64,000 bases of DNA from Pseudomonadota bacterium (GCA_023391095.1 JAEWBN010000017.1:1-64000); one strand, 5' to 3'; positions 33,826 through 42,669 are shown, counted from the stretch's first letter. Program-made: numbers and translations. Notes: generated from the sequence alone by a model not told the origin.

Positions 33826-34859
33826 TCCTCGCCCTCTTCAAACAGGCTCGACTGGATGCCGACGAAGCTTTGCGGCACGACCTTGCCCAGATGCTGGAAG
33901 GCAATCGAGGTCAGCATGCGGCCGCGCGGGGTACGCTGGATGAACCCCTGCTGCAACAGATAGGGCTCGACGATTTCTTCAATGGCGTCGCGCGGCTCGC
34001 TAAGCGCCGCTGCGATGGTTTCGATGCCCACAGGGCCGCCATTGTAGAAATCGGCAATGGTGGTGAGATAGCGCCGGTCAAGCTGGTCAAGACCGCGCGC
34101 GTCCACGTCGAGGCGCAGCAGCGCCTTGTCGGCAATGGCTGAATTGACCTCCTTGGCGCCATCGACCATGGCAAAATCGATGACGCGGCGCAGCAGCCGT
34201 CCGGCAATACGCGGGGTACCGCGCGAGCGCCGGGCTATTTCCATGGCCCCATCGGGCGCCATGGGCATGCCCAGGAGCCGCGCGCCGCGGGTGACGATCT
34301 GCACAAGCTCCTCGGGCGTATAGAAATTGAGACGCACCGGAATGCCGAAGCGGTCGCGCAGCGGAGTGGTCAGGAGCCCGGCACGGGTGGTGGCGCCGAC
34401 CAGCGTGAACTTGGCGAGATCAATGCGCACGGAGCGAGCGGCCGGGCCTTCGCCAATGATCAGGTCGAGCTGGAAATCCTCCATCGCGGGATAGAGCACT
34501 TCTTCGATCGCCGGGTTGAGCCGATGGATCTCGTCGATGAAGAGCACGTCGCGCTCTTCGAGATTGGTAAGCAGCGCTGCCAGGTCGCCGGCCTTGGCGA
34601 TGACCGGGCCAGAGGTTGCCCGGAAGCCGACGCCCAGTTCGCGCGAAATGATCTGCGCCAGCGTGGTTTTGCCCAGCCCCGGGGGGCCGACAAAAAGCAC
34701 ATGGTCGAGAGCCGCGCCGCGCTGCTTGGCGGCCTGAATGAAGACTTCGAGATTGGCGCGCGCCGCCGCCTGTCCGACGAAATCGGCAAAGCCGGAGGGC
34801 CGCAGGGAAACGTCGAGACTGTCGTCACGGCCTGCAGATGCGGAAGTCAGGTCGGTCAA
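33822..34859 (-). CDS. ruvB: Holliday junction branch migration ATPase RuvB
   Basis: The 345-residue AAA+ motor has Walker A GPPGLGKTTLAQ (about 59-70), Walker B LFIDEIHRL, sensor 1 GATTRAG, the arginine finger region TTPLRDRFGIPVRL and a winged-helix C-terminus with YLLQQGFIQRTPRGR. It drives branch migration together with RuvA. The start is TTG 34859, which overlaps the ruvA stop (TTGA). N-terminal length matches the family, so the unusual start codon is credible. Confidence 0.97.
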   Translation of the reverse strand: MTDLTSASAGRDDSLDVSLRPSGFADFVGQAAARANLEVFIQAAKQRGAALDHVLFVGPPGLGKTTLAQIISRELGVGFRATSGPVIAKAGDLAALLTNLEERDVLFIDEIHRLNPAIEEVLYPAMEDFQLDLIIGEGPAARSVRIDLAKFTLVGATTRAGLLTTPLRDRFGIPVRLNFYTPEELVQIVTRGARLLGMPMAPDGAMEIARRSRGTPRIAGRLLRRVIDFAMVDGAKEVNSAIADKALLRLDVDARGLDQLDRRYLTTIADFYNGGPVGIETIAAALSEPRDAIEEIVEPYLLQQGFIQRTPRGRMLTSIAFQHLGKVVPQSFVGIQSSLFEEGEE

Positions 34860-35473
34860 GTGCTCAATTCCCTAAGGCCCAGACGGATCAGCTTTTCGGT
34901 CGGCGTATCGTCCCCTTCTCGGGCCACGACACGCGCCACGGCAGCGGACGCCTGTGCGCTGGAATAACCCAGATTGGTAAGCGCCGAAACCGCGTCCGCC
35001 ACATTGCCCGACGCTACGCCCTCACCCAGAGCCGCCTGCAGGCCCAGCGTGCCGGCATCGACGGCGCCAATGGCCGGAACCTTGCCCTTGAGCTCAGTGA
35101 CGATACGCGTGGCCAGCTTGGGGCCGACGCCATTGGCCCTGCCGACCATGGCCTTATCCTGCAGCGCCACAGCGCTCGACAATTCCGAAGGAGACATGAC
35201 CGAAAGAATGGCCAGCGCCACGCGCGAGCCGACACCCTGCACGGTAGTAAGCAGCGTGAACCAGCTTTTCTCCGCCTCGGTGGCAAAGCCGTAGAGCCGG
35301 ATCAGGTCTTCACGCACAATGGTTTCGACAAAGACCACGGCCGCCTCGCCCACCCGCGGCAGGGCCTGCAGCGTGCGGCCCGAGCAAAACACCTCGTAGC
35401 AGACACCGCCGCAATCGATCAGCACCGAGTCATCGCCGAAACTGTCCACCAGTCCCTTGAGCTTGCCGATCAT
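34856..35473 (-). CDS. ruvA: Holliday junction DNA-binding protein RuvA
   Basis: The 205-residue protein begins MIGKLKGLVDSFG at ATG 35473, overlapping the ruvC stop as ATGA. It has the OB-fold N-domain (with EDLIRLYGFATEAEKSWF), two helix-hairpin-helix motifs (VQGVGSRVALAIL and ANGVGPKLATRIV) and a C-terminal domain (LGYSSAQASAAV) that contacts RuvB. It holds the four-way junction for RuvB and RuvC. Confidence 0.97.
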   Translation of the reverse strand: MIGKLKGLVDSFGDDSVLIDCGGVCYEVFCSGRTLQALPRVGEAAVVFVETIVREDLIRLYGFATEAEKSWFTLLTTVQGVGSRVALAILSVMSPSELSSAVALQDKAMVGRANGVGPKLATRIVTELKGKVPAIGAVDAGTLGLQAALGEGVASGNVADAVSALTNLGYSSAQASAAVARVVAREGDDTPTEKLIRLGLRELST

Positions 35474-35976
35474 GCAGGCACTCCCATGCGGCGGGCCGAG
35501 ACCCTGTGATGCGCGTGGCAAATGGCAATGGCCAGGGCATCCGCGGCATCCGGGCCCTTGACCAGGGCGGTCGGCAGAAGCGTTTTGACCATGATGGCAA
35601 CCTGGTTCTTGTCGGCATGGCCGGTGCCGACCACCGATTTCTTGACGAGATTGGCCGCATATTCGGCCACCGGCAGCCCGCGCAGGGCGGGCGTGACCAG
35701 GACGACACCGCGCGCCTGGCCCAGCGTCAGCGCGGAACGGACACCGGCATTGACGAAAGTTTCCTCCACCGCCGCCTCGTGGGGCGCATAGGCATCGAGC
35801 ACGCCCGAAATGCCTTCCGCCAGGGCGGCGAGCCGCACCGCGAGCGGTCCGTCGACCGGCGGCGTCAGGGTGCCGGCGGCAACAAAGGCAAGCCGGTTGT
35901 CCACAGCCTCGATAATGCCCCAGCCGCAGCGGCGCAGCCCGGGGTCGATGCCCATGATTCGTACGGCTTGTTTCAT
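35470..35976 (-). CDS. ruvC: Holliday junction resolvase RuvC
   Basis: The 168-residue endonuclease starts at ATG 35976 behind AAGGAAAAAC. Catalytic acids are visible in IMGIDPGLRRCGWG (first aspartate), AAVEETFVN, and KGPDAADALAIAICH near the end. It cuts Holliday junctions after RuvAB. It leads the chain ruvC-ruvA-ruvB-nudix-HHH-ybgC. In many alphaproteobacteria yebC directly precedes ruvC; here two diguanylate cyclase genes on the other strand lie between them. Confidence 0.96.
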   Translation of the reverse strand: MKQAVRIMGIDPGLRRCGWGIIEAVDNRLAFVAAGTLTPPVDGPLAVRLAALAEGISGVLDAYAPHEAAVEETFVNAGVRSALTLGQARGVVLVTPALRGLPVAEYAANLVKKSVVGTGHADKNQVAIMVKTLLPTALVKGPDAADALAIAICHAHHRVSARRMGVPA

Positions 35977-36132
35977 GTTTTTCCTTGTAATCGGCCTGCT
36001 CGACCCTACCAAGCCCTAAGTGAACAAAGCCGAAACAAAAACCGATAGATCGAAATTTACGGTTCCGGAAAACCTATCCTTCAGAACGCCGCTCTAGGGT
36101 CATCGGCGGAACGCAGGGGCAATAGACCAGGG

Positions 36133-36879
36133 ATGCTTGGGGCAAGGATCAGGCTCGACGGCCAGTCATGGCGGCGAGTGTATCGCATCACGGGTATGAT
36201 GACCGCTCTGGCAATTGCCCTGTCGGTCATCATCACAAATCTCGCCATGGAAACCTTCTCGCAGGGCGTCGATGTCCAGGGCCTTATGGTTGCCATCGTC
36301 ACTCCGCTCGTTCTGGCAGCGCCCTCGATTGGCCTTATTGCCATCCGTCACGAGCAGCTCCGGCTCGCCAACCAGAAATTGCAGCACCTGGCGACCTATG
36401 ACTGGCTGACCGGTTGCCTAAACCGGGGCGCCTTCACCACGAGGGTCAGCACGGCAATCGCCCGGCCATCGACCCGGATGCCGGCGCTGCTGGTGGTTGA
36501 TGTCGACCACTTCAAAACCATCAACGATACTCATGGCCATGATCGGGGCGACGACGCCCTGCGGCTGATCGGCGGCGCTTTGCTGCAGGCCGCGCCGGAA
36601 AAGGCGCTGGTGGGACGGGTCGGCGGCGAGGAATTCGCGGTTTTTCTCGAAAGCTCGGACGGCGCCAATCTGGCCCGGATTGCCGAGCAGCTGCGAGCGG
36701 CAGTGGCACAGCTGAGCTTTATATCCGATGGCGCCGCCTGTTCCCTGTCGGTGAGCATCGGCTGCGCCATCGTCCACAGCCCCACCGACTTCCGCACGCT
36801 GTACCGCATTGCCGACGACTGTCTCTACAAAGCCAAGAGTGCCGGGCGCGATCAGGTCATGCTGATCGACGCCGCATAA
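36133..36879 (+). CDS. Membrane diguanylate cyclase (GGDEF), no I-site
   Basis: The 248-residue protein has two N-terminal membrane helices (about 16-34 and 51-71), a short linker and a GGDEF domain. The active-site motif is GGEEF at about residues 164-168, with substrate and metal segments VDVDHFKTINDTHGHDRGDDAL. It should make cyclic di-GMP from two GTP. The RxxD inhibitory site that normally precedes the motif is absent (the bases encode PEKA), so product inhibition is probably lost. It has no sensory domain beyond the helices. The next gene is a close paralogue. Confidence 0.9.
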   Translation: MLGARIRLDGQSWRRVYRITGMMTALAIALSVIITNLAMETFSQGVDVQGLMVAIVTPLVLAAPSIGLIAIRHEQLRLANQKLQHLATYDWLTGCLNRGAFTTRVSTAIARPSTRMPALLVVDVDHFKTINDTHGHDRGDDALRLIGGALLQAAPEKALVGRVGGEEFAVFLESSDGANLARIAEQLRAAVAQLSFISDGAACSLSVSIGCAIVHSPTDFRTLYRIADDCLYKAKSAGRDQVMLIDAA

Positions 36880-36939
36880 GCCCTCGGAAAGAAGACCAGG
36901 ACCACCGCCGTTCACCATCCCCAGACAACAGGCTCCCCG

Positions 36940-37719
36940 ATGCGGTCAACGTTCAGCAAACTCTCCGGCACCTTCCCCACCATGGGTCGCTTTGCCATCG
37001 CCTGGACTGTGATTTGCGTGGCCCTGTCGGTGACCACCAGCCTGATGCTGATGCGGTCTGGGCCCGAGCCCAATGCCGGACAGGTGATCGTGGTGTCGGC
37101 CCTGATTCCGATCCTGATGGTATTGCCCCTATTGGTCTATTCGGGCGTGCGCATCCGGCAGTTGCGGATCGACAATCTGCGCCTCGGACGGGTGGCACGC
37201 ACCGATAGCCTCACCGCCTGCCTCAATCGCGGCGCCTTCACGTCACGGGTCGAGGAATGGCTCGACAGGCCCGGCGATGGCGTGCGGGGTGCCCTGCTCA
37301 TTATCGACGCCGACAACTTCAAGGCCATCAACGACCTTTACGGCCATCACGCCGGCGACGAAGCGCTGACCATCATTGCCCGCTCGATCAGGTCCGTGCT
37401 GCGCACCGGCGATATTGTGGGGCGTATGGGTGGAGAGGAATTCGGCGTTTTCCTGCCCGATGTATCGGAAGATCATGCCACCCTGGTTGCCGAACGCATC
37501 CGCCGCTCGGTCAACCTGGCGCTGTTCACGCCCGAAGACCACCGGCGCGAACTCTCGGTCAGCATCGGGGGGGCAGTGTTCAGCCACAAGACCAGCTTTG
37601 CCGAGCTCTTCCGCATCGCCGACCAGCGGCTTTACGGCGCCAAGCATGCGGGGCGCAATGTGGCGGCCATCGTGCAGGTGGAGGACCACCCGGCCATCAG
37701 GCTGCGCAAGAGCGCATGA
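36940..37719 (+). CDS. Membrane diguanylate cyclase (GGDEF) with I-site
   Basis: The 259-residue paralogue of the preceding gene has the same layout: helices at about 14-36 and 51-70, and a GGDEF domain with GGEEF near residue 164. IDADNFKAINDLYGHHAGDEAL holds the active-site acids. Unlike its neighbour it keeps the inhibitory RxxD (RTGD) five residues before the motif, so it should be feedback-inhibited by cyclic di-GMP. The pair probably arose by tandem duplication; both are on the plus strand, facing yebC. Confidence 0.9.
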   Translation: MRSTFSKLSGTFPTMGRFAIAWTVICVALSVTTSLMLMRSGPEPNAGQVIVVSALIPILMVLPLLVYSGVRIRQLRIDNLRLGRVARTDSLTACLNRGAFTSRVEEWLDRPGDGVRGALLIIDADNFKAINDLYGHHAGDEALTIIARSIRSVLRTGDIVGRMGGEEFGVFLPDVSEDHATLVAERIRRSVNLALFTPEDHRRELSVSIGGAVFSHKTSFAELFRIADQRLYGAKHAGRNVAAIVQVEDHPAIRLRKSA

Positions 37720-37745
37720 AAAAGGGCGGCCCCGCAGGACCGCCC
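37720..37745 (-). terminator. Terminator after yebC
   Basis: GGGCGG (37724-37729) and CCGCCC (37740-37745) form a stem. Read on the minus strand it is followed by TTTTT, fitting the end of yebC; it may also serve the converging cyclase gene. Confidence 0.65.
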
Positions 37746-37764
37746 TCTATCCATTGCCGGAAGA

Positions 37765-38508
37765 TCAGGCCAGCTTGGCCGCGTCTTCCTCGCTCATGTC
37801 GAAGTTCGAATAAACGTTCTGCACGTCATCGTCTTCTTCGAGCGTATTGATCAGCTTCATCAGGGTCGCGCCCTTTTCGGCGTCGATGGGGGTGCGGTTC
37901 TGCGGCTTCCAGATGGCCTTGACCGATTCCGCTTCGCCCAGCACGGCTTCGAGCGCCGAAGCGACTTCGGCCATGCTCTCGAAGGCGGTGTAGATATAGT
38001 GGCCGTCTTCGTCGCTTTCGACGTCGTCGGCGCCCGCTTCGATGGCCGCTTCCATCACCTTGTCTTCCGAGCCGACAGCGGCCGGATAGGTGATCTCCCC
38101 GACGCGGTCGAACATGAAGCCGACCGAGCCGGTTTCACCCAGGGCACCGCCATTCTTGGAGAAGTAGGAGCGCACATTGGACGCGGTGCGGTTGCGATTG
38201 TCGGTCAGCGCCTCGACGATCACGGCAACGCCGCCCGGACCATAGCCCTCGTAGCGGATTTCGTCATAGTTCTCGGCATCGCCACCCGAGGCCTTCTTGA
38301 TGGCGCGCTCGATATTGTCCTTGGGCATGGACTGGGCGCGGGCATTGGTGACGGCCAGGCGCAGGCGCGGATTGAATGCCGGGTCGGGCTGACCCATCTT
38401 GGCGGCGACGGTTATTTCACGGGCGAGCTTGGAAAAGATCTTGGACCGGATCGCGTCCGACTTGCCCTTGCGGTGCATGATATTCTTGGCGTGGGAATGG
38501 CCAGCCAT
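37765..38508 (-). CDS. yebC: YebC/PmpR-family regulatory protein
   Basis: The 247-residue protein starts MAGHSHAKNIMHRKG and contains the TACO1/YebC segments SKLAREITVAAKMG, MPKDNIERAIKKASG, YEGYGPGGVAVIVEALTDN and VFEPxG-type core. YebC family proteins have been described as transcription regulators and more recently as factors that aid translation of difficult proline-rich stretches. The proline-rich TolA in this window would be a natural client, but that is speculation. A hairpin after the gene ends the transcript. Confidence 0.96.
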   Translation of the reverse strand: MAGHSHAKNIMHRKGKSDAIRSKIFSKLAREITVAAKMGQPDPAFNPRLRLAVTNARAQSMPKDNIERAIKKASGGDAENYDEIRYEGYGPGGVAVIVEALTDNRNRTASNVRSYFSKNGGALGETGSVGFMFDRVGEITYPAAVGSEDKVMEAAIEAGADDVESDEDGHYIYTAFESMAEVASALEAVLGEAESVKAIWKPQNRTPIDAEKGATLMKLINTLEEDDDVQNVYSNFDMSEEDAAKLA

Positions 38509-38563
38509 GTGTCCCTCAATGGGTAATTTCTGAAATCGGGCCGCTTATAGGGTTTTGGACCGC

Positions 38564-38603
38564 AAAAATAAAGCGCCCGCCGGGCAACCAGCCGGGCGGG
38601 CGC
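38564..38603 (-). terminator. Terminator after the alanine/glycine symporter gene
   Basis: A GC-rich stem (38573-38603, GCGCCCGCC paired with GGCGGGCGC) is followed on the minus strand by TTTATTTTT. It lies 16 bases beyond the symporter stop. Confidence 0.75.
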
Positions 38604-38618
38604 AACGCCGGCTCCGCC

Positions 38619-40037
38619 CTAGCCCGGATCGTGGCGGTTCCAGATAGTCTCGTCGATCCGGTCGCGCAATTCAGGGTAGTCCGCGGCATGGAAGGTGGGC
38701 ACCTTCCCGGCCTTGCGCTGGCTCGTATAGTCCCGCGTCAGCTTCACCACGGTGCCGGACAACAGGACGATGGCGATGAGATTGACGGTGGCCATCAGCC
38801 CCATGGAGGCATCGGCGGCGTTGAACACGGTCGCCACCGACTGCACCGAGCCCCAGATCACCATGGCCAGTGCCGCGACGCGCAGCATCATCAACCCGGG
38901 GAGATTGCCCAGCTTGAGGAAGGTCATGGCGTTTTCGGCATACGAATAGTTGCCGATGATCGAGGTGAAGGCGAAAAAGAAGATGGCTATGGCGATGAAG
39001 TCGTCTCCCAGGTGGCCGATATGCTCGGTCATCGCCGCCTGGGTCAGCGGGGTGCCGGTGAGTTCGGACCCCGGCACCATGACGCCGGACAGCAGGATCA
39101 GCAGCGCGGTCGCGGTGCAAACCAGGATGGTGTCGATAAAGACGCCCAGCGCCTGCACGAAACCCTGCGAGGACGGATGGTGCGGATCGGGCGTCGCGAC
39201 GGCGGCAATGTTGGGGGCTGAGCCCATCCCGGCCTCGTTGGAGAATAGGCCGCGCTTGACGCCATTGAGCATGGCTCCGGCAATGCCGCCACCGGCCGCC
39301 TCGAGCCCGAAGGCGTCGCGCACGATGAGACCCAGCATGGCGGGCACTTCGGCAATGTTGACGATGACGACATAGAGAGCGACGAGCAGATAGACGAGCG
39401 CCATCAGCGGCACCACATATTGCGACACGGCGGCGACACTGCGGATGCCGCCGAAAATAACGACGCCGGTGAGGACGGCGAGGCCAATGCCGACCCAGAG
39501 CTTGTCGATGCCGAAGGCGCCCTGAACGGCGTCGGCAATGGAATTGGCCTGTACCGCATTGAACACCAGCCCGAAGGCCAGGATCAGGCACACCGAAAAG
39601 ACGACCCCCGCCCAGGGCGCATTAAGGCCGCGGGCAATATAGAAGGCCGGACCACCGCGATAATCGCCGTTCTCGTTCTTGATCTTGTAGAGCTGGGCCA
39701 GCGTGGACTCCGCATAGGCCGTCGCCATGCCCACCAGGGCCACCACCCACATCCAGAAGATCGCGCCGGGCCCGCCGAGGTAGAGCGCAACGGCAACACC
39801 GGCGAGATTGCCAGTGCCGACGCGCGAGGCCAGCGAGGTGCACAAGGCCTGAAAGGGAGTAATGCCGGCCCGGTCGTTTTCCTTTGACCCGAGAACGGCG
39901 CGGAACATCTCGCCAAAATGAACGAACTGCACGAAGCCGAGACGGATCGTGAAGAAGATGCCGACGGCGATGAGCCCATAGATGAGCACATAGCCCCAGA
40001 AGATTTCATTGAGGAAGTTGATGATCGGATCGAGCAT
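38619..40037 (-). CDS. Alanine/glycine:cation symporter (AGCS family)
   Basis: The protein has 472 residues from ATG 40037, with a possible longer start at 40106. It has about ten membrane helices and AGCS hallmarks: TSLASRVGTGNLAGVA, GPGAIFWMWVVALVGMAT, the FSNEAGMGSAPN motif and the ASLGAxx-type C-terminal helices. It takes up alanine or glycine with sodium or protons. It lies downstream of a YmdB-like gene on the same strand, 146 bases away. I looked for a glycine riboswitch in that gap and saw none. Confidence 0.92.
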   Translation of the reverse strand: MLDPIINFLNEIFWGYVLIYGLIAVGIFFTIRLGFVQFVHFGEMFRAVLGSKENDRAGITPFQALCTSLASRVGTGNLAGVAVALYLGGPGAIFWMWVVALVGMATAYAESTLAQLYKIKNENGDYRGGPAFYIARGLNAPWAGVVFSVCLILAFGLVFNAVQANSIADAVQGAFGIDKLWVGIGLAVLTGVVIFGGIRSVAAVSQYVVPLMALVYLLVALYVVIVNIAEVPAMLGLIVRDAFGLEAAGGGIAGAMLNGVKRGLFSNEAGMGSAPNIAAVATPDPHHPSSQGFVQALGVFIDTILVCTATALLILLSGVMVPGSELTGTPLTQAAMTEHIGHLGDDFIAIAIFFFAFTSIIGNYSYAENAMTFLKLGNLPGLMMLRVAALAMVIWGSVQSVATVFNAADASMGLMATVNLIAIVLLSGTVVKLTRDYTSQRKAGKVPTFHAADYPELRDRIDETIWNRHDPG

Positions 40038-40183
40038 TGCCTGTTCCCATGCGCGTGGACGATTGATCGGCACGTCTGCCGCGTCCGGGAACAGTGCTAC
40101 CCCCAATTCAAACTGCGCCCAGGCGCAACGGGGTCAGGGGACCCCATATCGGGGGCGCTCGCAAGGAAAAAGTCGCCGAAGCC

Positions 40184-41008
40184 TCAGGCTTGCGGAAAAT
40201 CCGGCAGGGTCTGTGCGAGGACACCGCCCAGCCGCAGCGGGGCCACATAGGTGGCCAGACCTGTGCGCGGATCGGTTTCGATGGCCACGCCGCATAGCGT
40301 TGCTTCCCCTTCGGCAGGGGTAAAGCGCCCATTGGGCAGACCGGTGAGGAACCGGTTGAGCGGCTCCTCGGTATCGGTGCCGATGACGCTGTCGAAATCC
40401 CCGCACATGCCCGCATCGGCCATGAAGGCGGTGCCGCCCTTGAGGACGCGATGATCGGCCGTGGGAATATGGGTATGGGTGCCCACGACAAGACTGACAC
40501 GACCATCGAGGTAATGGCCCATGGCCTGGATCTCGGAGGTGGCCTCCGTGTGGAAATCGACGACGATGGCATCGGCCACATGCCCCAGCGGCGCATCGGC
40601 AATGGCCGCTTCCACTGCGCGGAACGGATCATCGATGGGAGGCATGAAGACGCGGCCTAAAGCATTGACCACGAGAACGCGGTGACCATTGCGGCCTTCC
40701 ACCATCATGGCGCCGCGCCCCGGCGTGCCGGGCGCATAGTTTATGGGACGGATCAGGGTGGGTTCCCGCTCGATATAGCTGAGGGCCTCGCGCTGGTCGA
40801 AGGCATGGTCGCCCAGCGTGACGATGTCGGCTCCGGCATCGCGCAGACCCTGGAAGTGGCTTTCGATGAGACCCTTGCCATGGCTGGCATTCTCGCCATT
40901 GACCACCACGAAGTCGAACCGGTAGCGCGCGATCAGGCCCGGCAGATGTTCGGCCACAGCATCGCGACCGGTGCGGCCCACGACGTCGCCCAGAAATAGC
41001 AGTCTCAT
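40184..41008 (-). CDS. YmdB-family metallophosphoesterase
   Basis: The 274-residue protein matches the TIGR00282/YmdB family. Metal-binding motifs are in order MRLLFLGDVVGRTGR, VNGENASHGKG, TLGDHAFDQ, DFHTEATSE and GTHTHIPTADHR. Characterised members hydrolyse 2',3'-cyclic nucleotides and, in Bacillus, affect biofilm choice. The ATG overlaps the stop of the 5-formyltetrahydrofolate cyclo-ligase gene by four bases, so both are translated together downstream of 6S RNA, as often seen in rhizobia. Confidence 0.93.
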   Translation of the reverse strand: MRLLFLGDVVGRTGRDAVAEHLPGLIARYRFDFVVVNGENASHGKGLIESHFQGLRDAGADIVTLGDHAFDQREALSYIEREPTLIRPINYAPGTPGRGAMMVEGRNGHRVLVVNALGRVFMPPIDDPFRAVEAAIADAPLGHVADAIVVDFHTEATSEIQAMGHYLDGRVSLVVGTHTHIPTADHRVLKGGTAFMADAGMCGDFDSVIGTDTEEPLNRFLTGLPNGRFTPAEGEATLCGVAIETDPRTGLATYVAPLRLGGVLAQTLPDFPQA

Positions 41009-41592
41009 AGAGGCTTTCCAAAAAATCGTACGCCCGCTTCGGTCACGACCGCATCGAGCGGGATATCGTGCGCCTCGCGAGGAATGGCCGGTAGTTCCTG
41101 GGCCGCAAAGGAGAGGCCGACGAGAAGGGGTTTTCTGCCCAGCACAGCCAGGGTGCGGTCGTAATAGCCACCGCCATAGCCAAGGCGGGTGCCCGCATTG
41201 TCGAACCCCAAAAGCGGCATCAGGACAAGGTCCGGGGCGGCGCGGGGCGCAAGGTCGGAGGGCGCCAGCGTGCCGAAGCCGGCCTCATAAAGCGGCTGGT
41301 CGGCTTCCCAGACGCGCAGGTCCAGCGGCGCATCGGGAGCCACGACCACCGGCAACACGACGCGCTGGCCGGCATCAACCAGACGCACCAGGATAGCCTG
41401 GCAATCCAGTTCGTCGCGAATGGGCCAGTAGCCGGCAACGACATCCTCAGGGGCATAGGCGATCTGCTCGAAGAAATGGGCCGCCACCGCCAGCGCGGCC
41501 TCTGCCCGATCCTCTGCCGACAGGGCGGCGCGGGCGGCATGGGCTTCTCTGCGAAGGGCCGATTTCTGTTGCTCGATCGCCTCGTCGGCCAT
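41005..41592 (-). CDS. fau: 5-formyltetrahydrofolate cyclo-ligase
   Basis: The 195-residue enzyme converts 5-formyl-THF to 5,10-methenyl-THF with ATP. The diagnostic C-terminal motif is GYGGGYYDRTLA, preceded by LVLMPLLGFDNAGTRLG, and an N-terminal basic region (KSALRREAHAAR) binds ATP. It lies directly after the 6S RNA gene, an arrangement (ssrS then fau/ygfA) conserved across proteobacteria and tied to stress and persistence. Confidence 0.94.
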   Translation of the reverse strand: MADEAIEQQKSALRREAHAARAALSAEDRAEAALAVAAHFFEQIAYAPEDVVAGYWPIRDELDCQAILVRLVDAGQRVVLPVVVAPDAPLDLRVWEADQPLYEAGFGTLAPSDLAPRAAPDLVLMPLLGFDNAGTRLGYGGGYYDRTLAVLGRKPLLVGLSFAAQELPAIPREAHDIPLDAVVTEAGVRFFGKPL

Positions 41593-41611
41593 TGGCCCTC
41601 GTCAGTCGCAA

Positions 41612-41767
41612 AATCAGGTGCCACCCTGGCCGTGGGACATGCGATCCCGGGAACCTACAAACGTAGGTGGGCGCCGTATGTCCGAGCCCACGGGCCCGGT
41701 CAGGGACAGCTCCCTTAGGATCGATTAAGGCCCCGGGGATATGTGAAGTCCTCACGCGCCGGGCAGC
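41612..41767 (-). ncRNA. ssrS: 6S RNA
   Basis: The minus strand between zapA and fau carries an alphaproteobacterial 6S RNA. Its recognisable core runs CCCCGGGGCCTTAATCGA, TAAGGGAGCTGTCCCTGACC, GGGCCCGTGGGCTCGG, then the ACCTACGTTTGTAGGT hairpin and CCCGGGATC. The two GC-rich strands close around a central bubble that mimics open promoter DNA. It binds the housekeeping RNA polymerase holoenzyme in stationary phase. Ends are estimated: the 5' end from the promoter at 41774-41803, the 3' end from the fau start. Confidence 0.85.
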
Positions 41768-41773
41768 CAGCAA

Positions 41774-41803
41774 GATATAGGCGCTTCGGGACCCTGATGC
41801 AAA
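41774..41803 (-). promoter_or_regulatory. Promoter of 6S RNA
   Basis: On the minus strand TTTGCA (41803-41798) and TATATC (41779-41774) are 18 bases apart. This places the transcript start near 41767, at the beginning of the structured RNA. Confidence 0.55.
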
Positions 41804-41862
41804 GAGGGGCGCGCAACTTGTGAGCAGATTGCACAGGCCTTTGATCGGCCCGGATCAGGAGG

Positions 41863-42234
41863 TCACGGCAGGGGCGCGGCGCTGTCCAGAGTATCGGCAA
41901 CGCTTTCCAGCACCCGCGCGGCATCGGAGAGCTTGCGCGCAAACTGGGCTTCGGTGTTTTCGAGCTCCACGGCAATTTCCTGGCCGGCGCGGGTCAATTC
42001 CAAGACTTCGCGCTCCAGGGCGGCGATCTTGCGTTCGGCCTCGTTGAGTTCATCGAGCACGGCAATGCCGGCCATGACGGTGAGCCGGTTATCGCCGATT
42101 TCGCCCACGGCGCCCTTGAGCGCCTCGACCTGCGTATTGAACCGCTCGGCCAGGCCGATCAGGTGCCCCTGCTGGCCCTCTTCGCAGGCCATGCGGTATT
42201 TGCGGCCATTGATCTCGACATTGACCTCGGGCAT
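41863..42234 (-). CDS. zapA: Cell division protein ZapA
   Basis: The 123-residue protein has the ZapA head domain (MPEVNVEINGRKYRMACEEG and HLIGLAERFNTQVEAL) and a long C-terminal coiled coil from about residue 60. It bundles FtsZ filaments and stabilises the Z ring. It starts 3 bases after the DUF4164 gene and lies upstream of 6S RNA, a conserved order. Confidence 0.94.
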   Translation of the reverse strand: MPEVNVEINGRKYRMACEEGQQGHLIGLAERFNTQVEALKGAVGEIGDNRLTVMAGIAVLDELNEAERKIAALEREVLELTRAGQEIAVELENTEAQFARKLSDAARVLESVADTLDSAAPLP

Positions 42235-42237
42235 GGC

Positions 42238-42531
42238 CTACTCCGACTTCTGCAAAACGGCGCGCACGGTTTCCATGGCGTCCACCAGCCGGCGCGACAC
42301 CTCATGGGCGCTGTCGTCCAGCCGCTTGGCTCGCGCTGCGGTCTTGTCGAGTTCGGTGGCAAGACGGGCGCGCTCGTGGATCAGCCTTTGCGTATCGACC
42401 TCGATGCGCTGATGCCGGGCCAGGCGCGCATTCATCTCGCGCAGGCTTGCATCGAGCCGGCCCATGGCACGATCGAAACGGGCGGAAGCGGAAACCAGTC
42501 CTTCTTCACCTTCCGTGTCAGTCATGGTCAC
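42238..42531 (-). CDS. DUF4164 coiled-coil protein
   Basis: The 97-residue protein is almost entirely a predicted coiled coil (residues about 12-92) rich in Arg, Ala and Leu, without cysteine or membrane segment. It fits DUF4164, a family found beside zapA in rhizobia. The tight spacing to zapA suggests a role in division or FtsZ organisation, which is inference from position. Confidence 0.85.
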   Translation of the reverse strand: MTMTDTEGEEGLVSASARFDRAMGRLDASLREMNARLARHQRIEVDTQRLIHERARLATELDKTAARAKRLDDSAHEVSRRLVDAMETVRAVLQKSE

Positions 42532-42669
42532 TCATGCCAGATTTGCCCTCGATGGCTTTGATTCAGCGCGCTCCAGCCTGCCCCAGCCAGCGTTTCATTG
42601 CAACCGCATGGGCGTGGCAAACCCCCGGAATTCCGCGCCCTCACCGAACGGCTTTTGCCCCCGGTGACA

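Noticed and set aside
33328..35976. Separate promoter for the nudix gene
   Set aside because: The nudix gene overlaps ruvB by four bases and no promoter-like sequence stands out; it reads as part of the ruv transcript.
40107..40183. Possible glycine riboswitch before the alanine/glycine symporter
   Set aside because: The upstream gap contains no conserved glycine aptamer sequence or paired aptamer layout that I can recognise.
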